Below are positions 15,501-30,500 of a stretch of DNA of 64,000 bases, piece after piece. The notes under the pieces were generated by a model. That model ran no database searches. It worked only from the letters and a program-made list of their open reading frames with translations, and was not told where the DNA came from. Made by a program: the position numbers and the translations under genes. The DNA lies in NCBI RefSeq assembly GCF_901709675.1, contig NC_051105.1:8798104-8862103 (forward strand), read 5' to 3'. Each line of letters begins with the position of its first letter. Position 1 is the first letter of the stretch. Origin of the DNA: Syngnathus acus. Its lineage: Eukaryota; Chordata; Actinopteri; Syngnathiformes; Syngnathidae.

Positions 15501-18500
15501 AAATCCTAATCACGAAGTTCAAGAAGCAGAAAGCTCTTTTCCAGCTAGAAATGCACAATGCGCCTTTCGCTGCTCTGCTTCCTTGAAACTGAGAACTCTG
15601 CGAGCACACAATTAAGTGCGTAATTAACCTGCAGATAGAACGTTCTAAGGGAATAAAATTGCTCCTTCAGACGTTGGCACGTCTGCAAAAGAAATCTTTG
15701 GAGACAGCCCGGATAAACCTACAGAACTGTGACCTCATTTGCAGTGATAAAAAGCAGCATTTAGAGCGGCGATGGATGGCAGACAATGTGAGCTGATTTT
15801 AAATGTGAAGGGTCAGCGTATTTCCCGTGGTTGTGTTAACACAAACCAAATTATTACTGATGACATTTTACAAACAGCTAGATTATCGGGGGGGTTGTGT
15901 TATTCCTTTTCAAAATGCCACCTATAATTCACAGGATGTAACGGACGAGATGGCGTTATACGTGAAGGATTTCGCGCTCTCAAGAGCCAACCAAAACAAA
16001 TCACCTGTTGGTAGAAATGTAATTAGCAACTCAGGGGACTTCTAATTAGTAAAACAATAAGTTTTTTTTTTTTTAAGAAGCAGACCTGCATCTTAAGTGC
16101 AGCAGTCGATAGTCAGAGGAGCCGATGACAGTCCAGTTGGTGTTGTCTTTATCGAGCAAGGAGACAAATTTGGTTTAGAAGAACAGACAAAGGGCCTTTG
16201 CACACTTACTACGAAGGAGTGGAAATAACTAATTTCCTCTCACTAACTACCAATTAAAATATCCATCTTTTTTCTATAGTATACTTAGCACTCTTGAATA
16301 TTTAGGCCGGCTTCAGCATTGGACGACTTTTGAGGCAAATCTAAATATATTTCTGGTGCCGGTGTGACTAACATTCGGATTTAAAGCGACGGTTTCTTCC
16401 TCCCAACATCATGGAGTGGAGATTACACTCTATTGATTGTTTGGGTTTCAAAGAGGCCTCTTCTGAGCCCATTTAGGATTAGCATTACTCAAAGGAAGAC
16501 GGATGTTGTTTATTTGATGATTATTTAGTCATTTATAATCTTTTCAAACATGATATGCGACCTTCACGTGAACTCTCGACCTTGAGAGACTCTCAACAAA
16601 GCCAACCTCAAGCAGACGGTGATGTTTTCTCTTCATACATATTCAAGAGGAAGCCCTGCGGAACTATCAGAGACGTTGGCCTTGGTTATCTAGCCCGAGC
16701 AATTTCGTCTTAGCATGCACTTGTAGTTTTCTCTGTGAGCAAATATAAAAAGCTCCACATTGTATTCACAAGGCTCGCAGAAATATTTGACGCATGGGTG
16801 TGTTGGTTGCGGCCTTTTAAACGGCAACACTGAGCTGTTTGTCAAGTACTGCGGTGACAAGTCTGGCAAGATTTTTCTGCTCCGGAGTATATGTGAGGCT
16901 AACAAAGAAAGCCGAGCCTTCCAGGATATGTACATGCATTGCCACTCAATGAGCAGATTGGAGAAGCCCACCAAAATGCAATGCTCCGAAAATTGCGTAG
17001 CAGTCAAGAGCCAATAGCCTGGCTCTGTCACTTTGTCTAGATAAGGTACCGTTTGACAACAGGAGATATTGATTCAGCTGCCTGCAGGCTTTCTATAGAA
17101 GCCAGCACCATCATTATGACCCATCGCCCTCCCTGCCTGTTTGCCTGCCTCAATGCCTTCCCATCAACAGAGAGACAATGTGTGGATAAATACAAATGGG
17201 AGGAGGGGGGGGTGATGCTGAGGGTGGAATAGAGCAATGGCAATCATAAACATAATCAAATGATGGCGACTGAAAAGAAGCAGATAACAGGATGGGGAGG
17301 GTAAGGCGGGAGAGATAAAACAGCAAGTTAAGGTTATGGTAAACATTCAAATGTAAAATGAGGAAGGAAAAACAACAGAATTTACTCAAATATTATACTT
17401 TAAAAATGCATACGGTAAAGAAATACATGCATTGTTGTCTACATGTGTTGCAGCACCGCTTGTGTCCAGGCAGCCATTGCGAAACGGTAACAGCACTGCA
17501 TAGATATTATAGAAACATTAAACCCTGGAAAACTCATTTGACAAATTGGATTATCCCTGCTCTCCGAGCAACTATGTAAATGCTCTAATCAATTAGAATC
17601 TCATTTAGAACCAAATAATTACGCATACTAGAACCAATGTCTATGCCATGTATTTACTTTACACATTTCCAATAGTGACACGCTATTACTTGGCTCAACG
17701 CAACAAATTTCTTCAGGCATGTGCCCAAACATTGCGGTCCTCCCACGCAAACGTTCGCCAACCAACCATGTGTAACAAGGTTGTATTAGAATCTCTCCAC
17801 AGTCCTTATACTCTGCTCTCTGGTTCTAATACTCGTATTACCAAAGCACCTCAACATCAGAAGTACAAAAGGTGGTATAGTGAAATGGAACAACGCAGTT
17901 CTTGGCTCACTTTTTAGCAAGCTACAGCAAAACATACTGCAATGGCCCGGTAATTGCGTTTCATCTCAAATTCAAACAGTTCATCTGTTTCTCCCTGACT
18001 GTATCCTCAAGGCACTTTTCTCCCCATTCTCTCACCATCTCTTCTTTGATTAAGTCCTTTAAAATTTGAAGTTTATGGCTCACAAACGGTGAGTCACGTT
18101 GTGGGAAGATAAATCAGCCCATTTCGGCAGAGCTGCCAAGAAGCGATCTCTCATCCCATCGTCAATCTCCTCTCATCTTCTCGTAGGCATCTCTGTGTTC
18201 ATCCTTGCGTTCACGCACGTAACACCTCCACAAACACCTGCTTGCACGAGGAGGCGTGCATCCTCTTCAATGGTGTTCAACCGACTCTCTGCACATTTGA
18301 GCCTGAATATGACAAGCTTTGCATGTATACATGAGTGTAAACATAGAGATGCAACGCCGAGCTTGTGATATTGGCCGTGTGTTAAAGCCTCTAAAAAGCT
18401 GCCTGCGGTGATTAAGGGGACCACAGTTCACCTTAGAGAACAACACATCAAACGGAATGATGATGCAAGGAAGCTGCAAGGCAATATATTATGAAAGGCC

Positions 18501-21500
18501 AATAGGGACATCATTCAGGATTAGCTCTCAAATATGAAGGGGAAAGAAAGAATCAACAACATAAACACGGAACAATCGAACTGGATGGGAGGGGTCTAAA
18601 AATAACCCATCGCATTCACAGAGGAGAATAACATGAATGACATCACCTTTGTAAGTGTGAGAAGCAAAGGCAGTGGCAGTGAATGCAGCGCTCCTAATAG
18701 CTCATTATGTTGCAGATGGCTCTGCCGATAAGATAGGTCATGACTTTGCTTCCAGATGTTCGAGCGGCTGCCGAGACCCATGAAACAGAAGTGTCAATCA
18801 AAATTGACTTTTGAAATGTACAGTGCCTTAAGTATATGGCAAAAATTCTTTCATACATATTTCAACCTCGAAAATAAAATTGAAGTGAAACGAGGAGCAT
18901 CGGTAGTTGATACCCACCAAAACATTTGGATGGAAATATTCCAAATTTTGCTGTATTCCCTACTGAGTAGAAGCATGCATTTATCACGTCCAATGCATTC
19001 ATTCAACAGTCAATTTCCATTTAGAGTGAATTGGCACACACTTTGAGCATAGTTCCTCTCTGCGTGCATCAACACCTGGAGTTCACTCACCCCAGCTCCC
19101 CCCTCCCAAACTGTTTCATTTCCACATTGTGCATGTTCACAGCCCTGTAGTATCTTCTTATCCAGCGCTAGAATCAGCTTCCCCCGCCATTTTCCTTTCC
19201 GTCTCTCATCAGCTTTTAGGGACCCAACAGATAAAATAGTAACTTACTGTATCACCCAAACACCAGAAGAAAAAGACGGGAAAAATAGCGGCAATTGTGT
19301 TCTCATCTCTACTCCCTGTGTCTGGCTCGGGGGAGGTACTGACGAAAGATAGATCTGGTATTAAGTCTCGGAAGTCTTGTTTTTATGAAGCATTGCCAGC
19401 ATGACTTCGGGTATGAATATCTTTTACTGGGAGTCTCACGGCGGGAGAGCACATATACTTGCGTGACATTAAGGGAATATAAGTGGCTCTCTTTCTCTCT
19501 GGCTTTTGGATTATATGAGGATATCCCCATATACAGAAAAAATATTACACAAATACGCCAAGACTACTACACATATGAAATGACCTCACAAACACTCATC
19601 AAAAACCCACACAAAGTCAAAACGTGACACCACCAAAAAAATCTCTGACGTACAAGTAAAATTAAGTGACACTCACAAAAAAAATCTCAAAAGTCTCTCC
19701 CACACACCAATAAACAACCCGAATATAAAATTCTAATTAACCAAAATTACTCCTGCCAAAACACACAAGGATTTTCAATTACTACTTTTCTGAGATTTTT
19801 TTTTCCCAATGCACTTCTAGCTGCTGCATCTGGTGAGACACTGCCTCTCTTTATAAATCATCACTCATACTATTAATCCAATTCAATTTCAGATCTGTCA
19901 GGCTCACACCTTTTGTATGTGGAGTCTGCATGCTTTTCACATGCAATTGGGAGTTCTCTCGGAATACTCCCGGCTTCCTCCCACGGCCCCAAAATAAATT
20001 CTCACTCTGAATATATCATAGGTGTGAATGTGAACGTGTGTGAAGAGCCCAAAGTGAAGTCCAAAATCTCCAGAAGATGAATGGTTGGGTTCTTGGCTAC
20101 ACTATGCTGTGCAATAACATGATCCAATGAATCGGAGGAGTATGTCAATATTTATTGGCAAACACTCTAATCGCAAAACACTGTGGGTAACTAATGATTC
20201 AGGTCTCCTACATCCTCCCTCACTGAGGGAGGTGGAGACCAGCAGTCATGGCCAACTCAGCGGATCCTAGAATAGTCTATTGATAGGGTTACTAAATTGT
20301 TAGAACCCGAGGACAGAAACTCAAAGTTTCTCATTTTCTTGAGGAATTTCCGTTTGCATTCTTAAACAAGGAGAAGTTTGGAACAAACTCGTCTGACATG
20401 AGATAGGCGATAACTGGAATGGCCTCATGAAGGGAAAGTGATTACATGTAATCGAGTGCTGTTTGCTATTTGATAGAAAACAAAAGACTTATTTACATTT
20501 TCTCTTTTGAACAATTGAGCAAAATTATTTTCTAATAGCTCGGTAAGTGCTTGCATTCATTACCTGCATCATTTCCCATGTCTATCTCCTGTCATCAGGC
20601 CTCCTCTGCTGCACTAATGAGCACTAATATGAATCATTTTCCGTCATCTGTAGCGCATTTAGCAAACCAACAGGAACAGAGATGAATGCATGAAAACTAG
20701 GGAAATGATTTCAAAAAGGTCTTTTTGTCATGGCCAGCAGATGTCATGACAACAACGCCTGGACGGTTGTATGCGACTGCTCCGGGCCCGGGCGATGAGG
20801 TGAGGAATCAAATTAACAAGAGAGGCAGCCGGCATCGCAAAGACCCTTCGGCAAGGGTCTGTTGTTTAGAAGATAGGCAGAATGAATTAATGCGATATGA
20901 TGTGCCACGCTGTGCGCTCCCGCGTTGTGACACCTTGCTGAGATTCTCTGCTCACCAACGACGCGACACTACAAATTGTGCTTAGAAATTGTTTTGCCTC
21001 TAGGGTCCACATTTTTGTTATGTTCAATGGTAACATTTGCATGTATCGACTTACGAAACCTCTCAACAAGCACACGGAATGCTTGCGACAAAAAAATATG
21101 AAGAAAGATTGGGTACAACCTGAATTAATAAACGAACGAACGAATCAATGAATCACCCTGAACCGTTCGCCAGCCAATCACATTTGAACGAATCAATAAT
21201 GAATCAATGAATGAACTAGAAACCCTCAATAGTGACTGATTAAGTTGGAATGTCAAAAGTACAGATCGTAAATATTTCTTTGTGTGGGATAATAACTGAA
21301 TTAGCAGTGGGGACGATCACGAGATAATTGCAATTTGAGGATCAATTTGACCGCCAACACCTTCTACCTAAATCACCTTGGATCGGACCTAGACTGAGTA
21401 GAGACGATTTGGCTTTGACAGCGAGGGAAAAAAAATGCATCAAACACAAGACACTAAGTTCTATTTGCACAATTTCTACATCTTGCTTTTTGTTTGAATG

Positions 21501-24500
21501 AACATTGGGTTACATTTAAAGGTCACTATTAAATGTTGAAGATTGTACTATGTCGTTTAATGGAAGCCAGGCTTATCTTGACTCTGCGGTTAATACAATT
21601 GGGCATCTGCAAACAGATCATGTCTGAATTTGCATAAATGGAGTCAACGTCGAGAACAAGTTAAGTTAAAAGTTAAAGTGAGTAAACAAATGAGCTAAGT
21701 CAGCTTGATTGAATGAAAAGTTTTTGTAGCCCCGTGTGCTCAATTTTCATCTCATGCTGTTTTTAATTGTATTTATTTTCTGTATATTTTTTAAACTGTA
21801 CTTCAATTTTTAACAGGGGCAGTGTGGTTCAAATGTTAGATAATGTCTTTAGCAACAGTAAGGCTACATATACAATAAAATTAAAAAAATGCAACTAAAT
21901 ATGCATTCAAGTTACTTTCTCTTTATTGTGTTAGAGAACCCATCTCGGGGGTGTCGAGTCGTTCCATTCAAATGGACTCATAATCGAATCCAATTAAAGA
22001 CAGATTGGATGTAACCTTTAAATGAATTTATATGTGGTTAATGATAAGAGCGTTGGTTTGCATTTTATACTCAACCAATAACTGCTTGTGATTGGCTGAA
22101 TCCGTACTTGTCAAAATTCTTCTTCTAGAGCCGAAATGCTATGATGAATCAACAAAACAACAAAAGGCCCATCTTGCACAAGATAGACCGTTTGCTTCAA
22201 ACATAAATAAATCTCTTTCACCAGAGAGAGTGAAGTCATTTTTAAAGAAGACCCGGTAACATTCGGAGCCGTACTGCATCTTGCTAACAGCTTTGCGACC
22301 CGCAACAACACAAAAATAGACCCACACATCTTCTATAGCACCTTCACGTCTTTCGCTTACACTTTGCACTTTGTCCTTTCTCAACACAAAGTATCTTCCC
22401 GCAATTGGAAGATACCAAAGGTTACACAGAATTCGTTTTCGACCTGTTAAGGCTCTTTACAGCTGAAGGCTTCACAGGATGTCACTCGGTAAGTGCTTGT
22501 GATATTTCATGACAAAACATCAGCATGTTTAAAAAGCCATGCTGTTTGTATGAGAGAGAATAGGAGACCTTGTGAAATATCTCTGAGGCAGCGCTAATAG
22601 CTTTTTGTTTTTCCTTGCGACACAGAAGTTGCAAGTTGCTTCATTATAATAAATTAAGATGAAATGATTTTACCTACTGCCACATGGATTTTTTTTGCTA
22701 TAAATTCAATAGTATGAATGCTGATTAAAAAACCCAGTGGCATTTCCGATATTATTTTCAACGGCTATAAATAGTCATCTGACCTTTAGACGCTCGACCT
22801 CCTCGCCATCGCTCCCAAGGAACAGATAATGACAGTAAGGAGGATATGGGGAAATGTCGGGATGAAAAGGATGAGAATAATTTCAAGTAATTGCCTTACA
22901 TTTACTGTACAGACTACCTGGGGTCATCTCATTCACCAAGACGGAGAACCTCAATAAACGTTATGGTATGTAGAACATTTCCAGGACTGGTATCACAAAA
23001 TGTCCTATCCAAATCACAACCAAGCACAGAAAACCTACACTGCACAATCATAGTTTGTTAAGCAGGATGCCAGAGAAAGAGAACAATGGAAATGCATGTA
23101 CCATCGAACATGAGGGATCAAGGTCAGAACAAATGGATATGAGAGTAAGGAAAGAATGGAAGCAGCAGACATACAGTACCTACAAAAAAAGAAGAAAATA
23201 TCGAAATCAGCTAAATGAGTCCCATTATCCTCTAGCCTGCTATTCACGCCGGAAAGGACACAAAAGTGGCAAGGCTCAGACATCATGGCAAAGGCCAACA
23301 AACCGCAAAGCATCATGAGAACCAGCGACAGTTGATGGCGTCATTATGGTGGCTAAAGGAAATGAGCGCTTTTCCAAACCAGAGAGACATAATGATGGAG
23401 ACCAGAAGATAGAGTTCAGCTCAATTTAAAAAAAAAAGACAATTGAAACACCCAGGATGGATGGATGGATGGATGGATGGATGGATGGATGGATGGATGG
23501 ATGGATGGATGGATGGATGGATGGATGGATGGATGGATGGATGGATGGTCTTCTGAATCTAAGATACATTGTGGTATGACACCTGCATGAATCGATCTCT
23601 CATGTCATTTGTATCTTTGCATCTGTGAGGCCTTTTGAACATTATGATAAAATATAGTTTGTGGGTTTTTTCATCCTTCAGCATAAATTCTGTTTTTCTT
23701 ATTGTTTAATTTAATTATATACTGTATGCGTGTGGGCTGAATTGTGCAGGTTAATGGAAACGTCTGCTGGTGGGATGGCACATGATTTATGTTTGTTTGA
23801 ATGATTGTTTTGTGCCGCAGTTGAGTTTAACTCATACTGTACACTGACTGTAATTTGCCAAGAGTGCCATATCGATTGAGCAAATCTATCAATTTAAAAT
23901 GGTAATTAATGCAAGCTCAAGACACTTCTAATATAAAATTTTAGAAATGGACTAAATTAGCCAGTATTGATAAGCACCATCTGCGTATTACATTAAAAAC
24001 ATAACTTCATCCGCACAATCATTGTTACCAGCAGCCAACAATTAGCATTTGGCTAATGCTAATTAATTGTGTACACTCAATGGGTCAGCCAGTTCTTCTG
24101 ATACAGTCCATATTTAGCCACACGAGCATTGCCTGCGACAGGACAGCTTTGCCGCTTCAATTAAACAAACGATACGACTGCACAGCGATCAATTAAGCGT
24201 TCACCACTGTGTCATTCATCGGCTGACTGTCTGAGCAGCCTGCAAACACAATCACTATGTTGCTGCTCCCAGTAGCTTAGTTACTACGAAGCGCATCCAA
24301 ACCCATAATCAGATGCGAAAGTGTGCGAGATGTGTTTGCACACACTGCGCTCGTATTTGCATAATTTTTGTAACCACAAATGCCACGTCCAAACTTGAGC
24401 TCATTATGCATCGACACACACTGTCACTAGCGAGGCATGATCAGTCCTGCTACACACTCATTTGCTCCTGATTGAATATCTCCTGATACCATTTAGAACT

Positions 24501-27500
24501 CTCTACCTGCCAACTGTAATGATAACGATCAGGTAGATTTGCGTAGCACCAAAGGGTCACTGCAAGTTGCAGGGTGAGATGTTCATGATGAAGCAGGGTA
24601 AGCTCGGCCTGTGAAAAGTGAGCAAAAAAAGGACGACCTGTCTAAATTGACCTATTCTCAAATTAATTTCAGATTTCAGAGATTACTGTATAACGTAGAC
24701 TAGATTTGACTTGACTAAGATAAAGCAAACTAAACTAAAATAAAATAAAACAGAATAGAATACATGGCAACACAACACAAGTACAACAAACTATGCATCA
24801 AAAATAATCATGCGTAACCAAAGTAGCAAATATTTATACAGCTAAGTGCAAGAAGTCAGCAGTATGCCAGAGGCTTGTTCTAAGCATGTAATGAGTCAAG
24901 GGTGATGATATTGTACATATAAATGTAATTATGGTAGAGATAGACTGACACGGTAACATCGCTATAAATATTAAGAGTGTAGTGAAACAGCTATGGGGTG
25001 TAACAGAAATAGCAAAGCATTAAATGTCGCACACTTAGCACAGTCAACTCAACTGAAAAAAACCACACGTAGGATGCAGCACTTACACATCGAATGTGAA
25101 ATTGAAGCCAGAAGGCTACTACTTGACTAGATGCTTACTCAATGTGTCACTTGTGGGATACAAAGACAGATTATGCATCTCCATGTTTTAAAAAATTGAG
25201 GTTTTTCTACTTTGAACTAGCTCGCGTTATTTTTGTCTTGCATTGTGATGATACTGCAGGTGCATCTATGAGGCAGCTTCTTTTCATATTTCGTTTACAA
25301 TAGAGAGATTTTTATGTTTTCAAAGGGCACGCTCTTGTGTCACATTATTCTTCATTGTGGACTCCACAGACACGCTGTCCTGCTTCTGTAATGTCACTCT
25401 ATATGCTGAATGTAATGCACCTATCAGTTCCGACCATACACACCCATTGTAGCCTGGAGAGACGTGGCGCATACCAAAACAAAATGTAGTGTAATTACAG
25501 CTCATACCTGCTGTTTATTTTTTATTTATTTATTTTTTTTACTGGCGAGAGCGCGGAGATGAAGCAGCCATTTGAGGTGAGGCAGTTTGATTGTAGGCTA
25601 GAAAATACGGTGATCTTGCAAAATACAGTCATTAGTTACATCATGACACTGTCACTGCGTCTACCAAAGTGGTTATTACTGGCAACAAGGGAAAGGAAGA
25701 AATACAAACCTAAAACATTTTTTTGCGGTAACCTCTATTGCACTGTGCTTTCAATAATCCGACGAGTTAATATTCCACTTTTACAATCAGCAAAAAGCAA
25801 TGTCTTCTTTTTTAGCCACAATTTTGCTCAGTCATGGGGCTTCTATGAGTCACTTTAGATGTGATTGTGGTTCTATTACAAACAAGTTCCACCATTTTGC
25901 TGCATTGCAGAAATAAATGGGGATGACGGTGACAGGTGGACATCGAGAAAGCGTGAGCGTAATAAACGCAAGGTTTAGTCGAGGGGGAGGTAAAGGCAGT
26001 GGGGTGCAAGGAGAAAAAGAGTAAAACAGAAAGTGCGGCAATGGAGAAAGAGAATCAGCAAGGGCCCTCGTGAGAGCACGGTGAGATGTGTGCAGCATGT
26101 CAATACAAATGCTAAGTCACTCAAGGGCTTCCATCTAGCCGCAATCTCCGTTTCACTTTGCAGCCAAGCGCTGGAATTTCAAGGGAAGCGATGGCACCAT
26201 TGTCAGGCGCTACAAAGCGGATCACGTTGCTTCATTTGCCTGAGCTTATCACGTAATCAAGACTTGTTTTAATAGCTTTTCATCAGCCACCTCTTTATCC
26301 GCCTTTTATCTCCCACTCTAGGATCGACTTTCTCGCAAAACAACATCGCATCTCTCATTCTAGCCTTTCAATGTATTTTTTTCCCCCCTCCCCTAATTTC
26401 TGTTAGCGGCAGAACACCGTGTCTGTTCATCATTTACCTCAGCAGGACCAGCGGCGTAACAACTGCAGCATCGATAATTGTTTGCTGCCTCTGCCTCAGG
26501 TTCCCTACGGGGATGCTGGGAACACTGTGTATTTACGAGAGTGTAATCTCCTACCTAGGTCCCACTGACACGCCATCTCCTTTCCTTGTGGCCGAGTGAC
26601 CCAGGGCGTGGGCGGTTGGAGGGACACTTTTGAGCATGCGACATGACAGCTGTGCAATATGAAATGACAGGGCGGAAAGGAAGAAAAGGAGGAGGAAGAG
26701 GCCCTTGCATTAAGACGTACTAGAAAAACGTTACCCGAAAGAATTCACACATATATCGGAGATTTTAACCAATAGTTATTAGTGGCTCATTTGCATGACA
26801 TATTTCCACCTCCACTCGAAGCTTTGGATCAACGATGCTCGCGGTTCAAAATTACGACTGGCTCTTGAGCAAGGTGGCAAAATATCATCCATGAAACTCA
26901 CTTCGAGGTCACAATCATTTTACACATCTGTTCAATCTAACATCTCATCCTGCATGTTCAAGCTTCTCCATGTGGTGCCACAAAAATATAAAACAGAGTG
27001 TAAATTGAATTTCCCCTTGAAGGATCCTTGATTATTGTCGGGATAAAGCCAAATGGGTTTTTTTCCTCAGCCCATGTCGGACGTCTCCGTGAGATTTTGT
27101 GAAGCGAAACAAGACCTGTTCATATCCTCGGCAGAGGTAAAGATAAAGGATATTTTTGTCAAAACAAAGACGAGCCGAAATGCAAATTCGTTTGTCGTTG
27201 CCCTTCTTGGATCGGATCTCACACACAATTGTTTTGTTTGTGTACATACAGTTGGTCGGCGTGTCTCCGTGAGCAGATGGCAAGGATACATCCGAACACC
27301 ACCTGATCTGGAGCCGATTGCCAGAATCTTCTGCACGGGGTCAAAGGCCAAAGCGGTGGGCTGGTAGGGGAAACCGTGGCGCACCGTCTGCAAGACAAAC
27401 ACGCAAAACAACTTCAGCAACGTTTTCTGCCTGCTAATGTGACATTCTATTATTGTTCAGTTCTCAGTTGAAGCTGTGCTTTTATAAAAAAACGAAATAG

Positions 27501-30500
27501 ATTTTGCCTTGGAAAATCTTTGACATTTAATTCAATGAAAAATGTAAGCAACTGCCAATAATAGCCGACAAAAGTGTTTTCATAAAAAGACTCCCTTGCT
27601 TTTTCAAATCAAAAGGATATGGCGTCGACATGTTTTCAGCTGTAGACACGCAAGGTTCAGTGCTGTCTGCTGAAAATCTGCGTTTTCAAGTGTCATTTTG
27701 TTGCGAATATCAATCATAAAAAAAAAAAAAATCACGATAAATTGCTGTCTGAAAAGAAATTATACGGTCAGCGTTGTCCACTTTGACACGTTTGATGATT
27801 TTTCGGGGGGTTGAAATATATAAAAACTCAGGAACAAACTGTAATCAATGCAGTAGGTTGATGTAAGATTTGTATGCCGATCGTGAAAAGTAGAAGTGGA
27901 CACATTTTTTAATTATCTTCCCGTCGTCAAACAAGGGTACCACAAGAAAAGTTATTTAAAAAAAAAACATATTCCCAAGGGAGTTCTGTAATTCCGCACA
28001 GGCACTCTACTGATTGTACATGCACATAATTGAAGACAACAATGACAACGAAGCAGAATTTTGATGAGCTCAATTCTGATTGAATTTCAAATACAAGTTC
28101 ACAAGGTTAGCTGTCTCGTACAAACCAGAGTTCCAAATATGATCAAAAACTGAACTGGTTCAAGTTGATCCTTGACAACAGTCAATGTAAGACTTGACAA
28201 GGCGAACGAGCACTTCTCTCCATCCTCCTACGAAATTCCTTGTATGCACTGGAGCGGTCATTTCCCAGTTTTGCCTCACTTACCATAATCTGCTCCACTT
28301 AGATGTGAAGGCATGGACATTACCGGTGTGGAAGTGCGAGCTAGAACAATTATAATGTGACTGATGCTAAAAAAAGATTTTTATCTCCTGAACAAAAGTC
28401 GAGGTTGTTTGTTTGCGTCTAACTGCCAGAGTTGTATAACCCCTCTGCTCTCTCTCATCTCCCGGGCCTTTGAGCTTTAATTAAGCATGCACAGTCATGA
28501 ATTTGGAAGGATAATATGAGCGTCTGTGGACAAACGCTGTGAATTCGCTCAGTGCTGATCCAAATAGATAGAGGAAAATGAGAAACAACACACAGAGCGA
28601 TATGAAATCGTTTGAACCAGTGTGAATGTGGTCTGTTTTTTGTGGCTGCAGTAAATTCAAATACAAAACAAACACTGCTTGAAAAAAGACATTTTATGTC
28701 CATCCATCTATTTTTCTTTAGTACCTTTCCTCATTAGGGTTGCAGGTAAGGTGGAGCCAATCCCTGCGGAAGTTGTACACACTGTGCGGGATTCGGCAAC
28801 TAGCTGCAATTCAAAATTTAACTCGTTGGAGAATGGCGTCGAAATGTCATGGATATAATAGGCAATCAGATATGTCGCCGGATTGTAAGACCAGGCCGGA
28901 TAAAATCTATACAGGATACGGTAATTTATAATAACACGTATATATGACTAGAAAGCTAAGCGTGGAGAGTCTCAGGCTTCATGGCACACAAGACCTCATA
29001 ACTTGTGAAACCTCCGCTAATGTTGCAAGACCTCATCTCCGGAAGCATCAAAGGATCAATGTGGCATTTTCACACCATCACTGGATTTTTTGTGACATAA
29101 AACACTTCCAAAACATTTCTGATTTTGGTCTTTCAGCCCAGTGAAGGCATTTTTCTTCATGTTCAATTTCCAAAGAAATGTTGAGCTATTTAGCAAAATA
29201 TTTCATCATCAGACATGTATTGCAGATATTTAAAAGAGATGATATATGAATCATTCTTTCACCGTGTTGTCAAGATTCAAAGCGGCCACATTGAAAACAA
29301 AGAGAAAAGCCATTCATGTGCACATCCGACAAACACACACATACAGACAAACAAACACACACACACGTATCCTCCGGGAGTTTCCACCAGACCCCGGTAG
29401 GTGCTCTGACCCCACTCGAGTGCACTGTTGCTGGGAGACAGACGAGCCACCCCCACATATACATACAAGACAGCCGAGAAGTGGATGAGAAGTGCATTTA
29501 CTCTGATGATTCCAAGAGCAGCTCATACATATTGCAAGCTTGATGACGCTGCTGTAAAGCTGTTTTACTTCCCTGTCTTTTACTATAATGCTATTTGTAA
29601 AGACAGTTTGATCCTTCCATTTTCCATCTTTGTATGCATTTGGATCAGGGCCGTGTTCTTTTGCCTTGGAAAAACACTTAGTGGCTGCTTTTCCTGAATA
29701 TTCAAGATTTTTTTAACCCATTATACCCATTATATAAATCACATTGCCACAATAAAACACCAAAAGGAGTCCCTTCATGTATAGTGGCCAAGATATGCAT
29801 CTGGAGCAATGTTAAAGCTACCAGAAGCTGCATTACATCAACTCTTCTCCGCATTTTGATCCCGCCTCCCATTTTTCTCGCTCTCTTGTGTTGCTCATCT
29901 TGGTCCACACAATCTGTAAGCGCACACGACTGATGTCCTATTCGATAGCCCGACACGTGAATCCTAAACCGCCTTCTACCACCTCACACCACCTACCGTT
30001 TTCTCTCTATCGCTCTCCAAACAGTGTTGAGCTGCAGAGATGGTCTAGACCTCTGTTTCTATAAATAGAAAGCAGCGCCCATGTCTCTTACTGCCAGCCC
30101 GTTGTTGTACACTGAGTACCTGTAGGTACATATATTGAGCGTAATCATCACACCAGCTTATTTCTGACGGAGTGGTTAATTAAAAAAAATTATAGCATTT
30201 TTGATTTTTCATGTTAGCAATTTACAGGCTTGAGAGCTTAAGTGACTGCATACCATTAATTATGCTGCTGAAGCCAATACAATATGAAAATCGGTTATTT
30301 GAAAAGTCCTCATGACTTGACCAACGGTCCGACAGAAAAAATCAGAATTTAAATGTGGATGTTTTCAAGGCGTTCTGCTAAAGTATCAGAGCAGACCTAT
30401 AAAGGTAAATTGTGTTAAAATCTATAAGGGGTGTGTTTCCACAGGTACTGATAAAATGAAAATCAGAAAGAATATTAACCTGACATCATTGAGAGGATAA

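Noticed and set aside
24040-24320. Possible conserved non-coding element in stxbp5l intron 2 (AATTAA-type motifs, balanced composition)
   Set aside because: It looked less repetitive than its surroundings, but conservation cannot be judged from one sequence, so no element is claimed.
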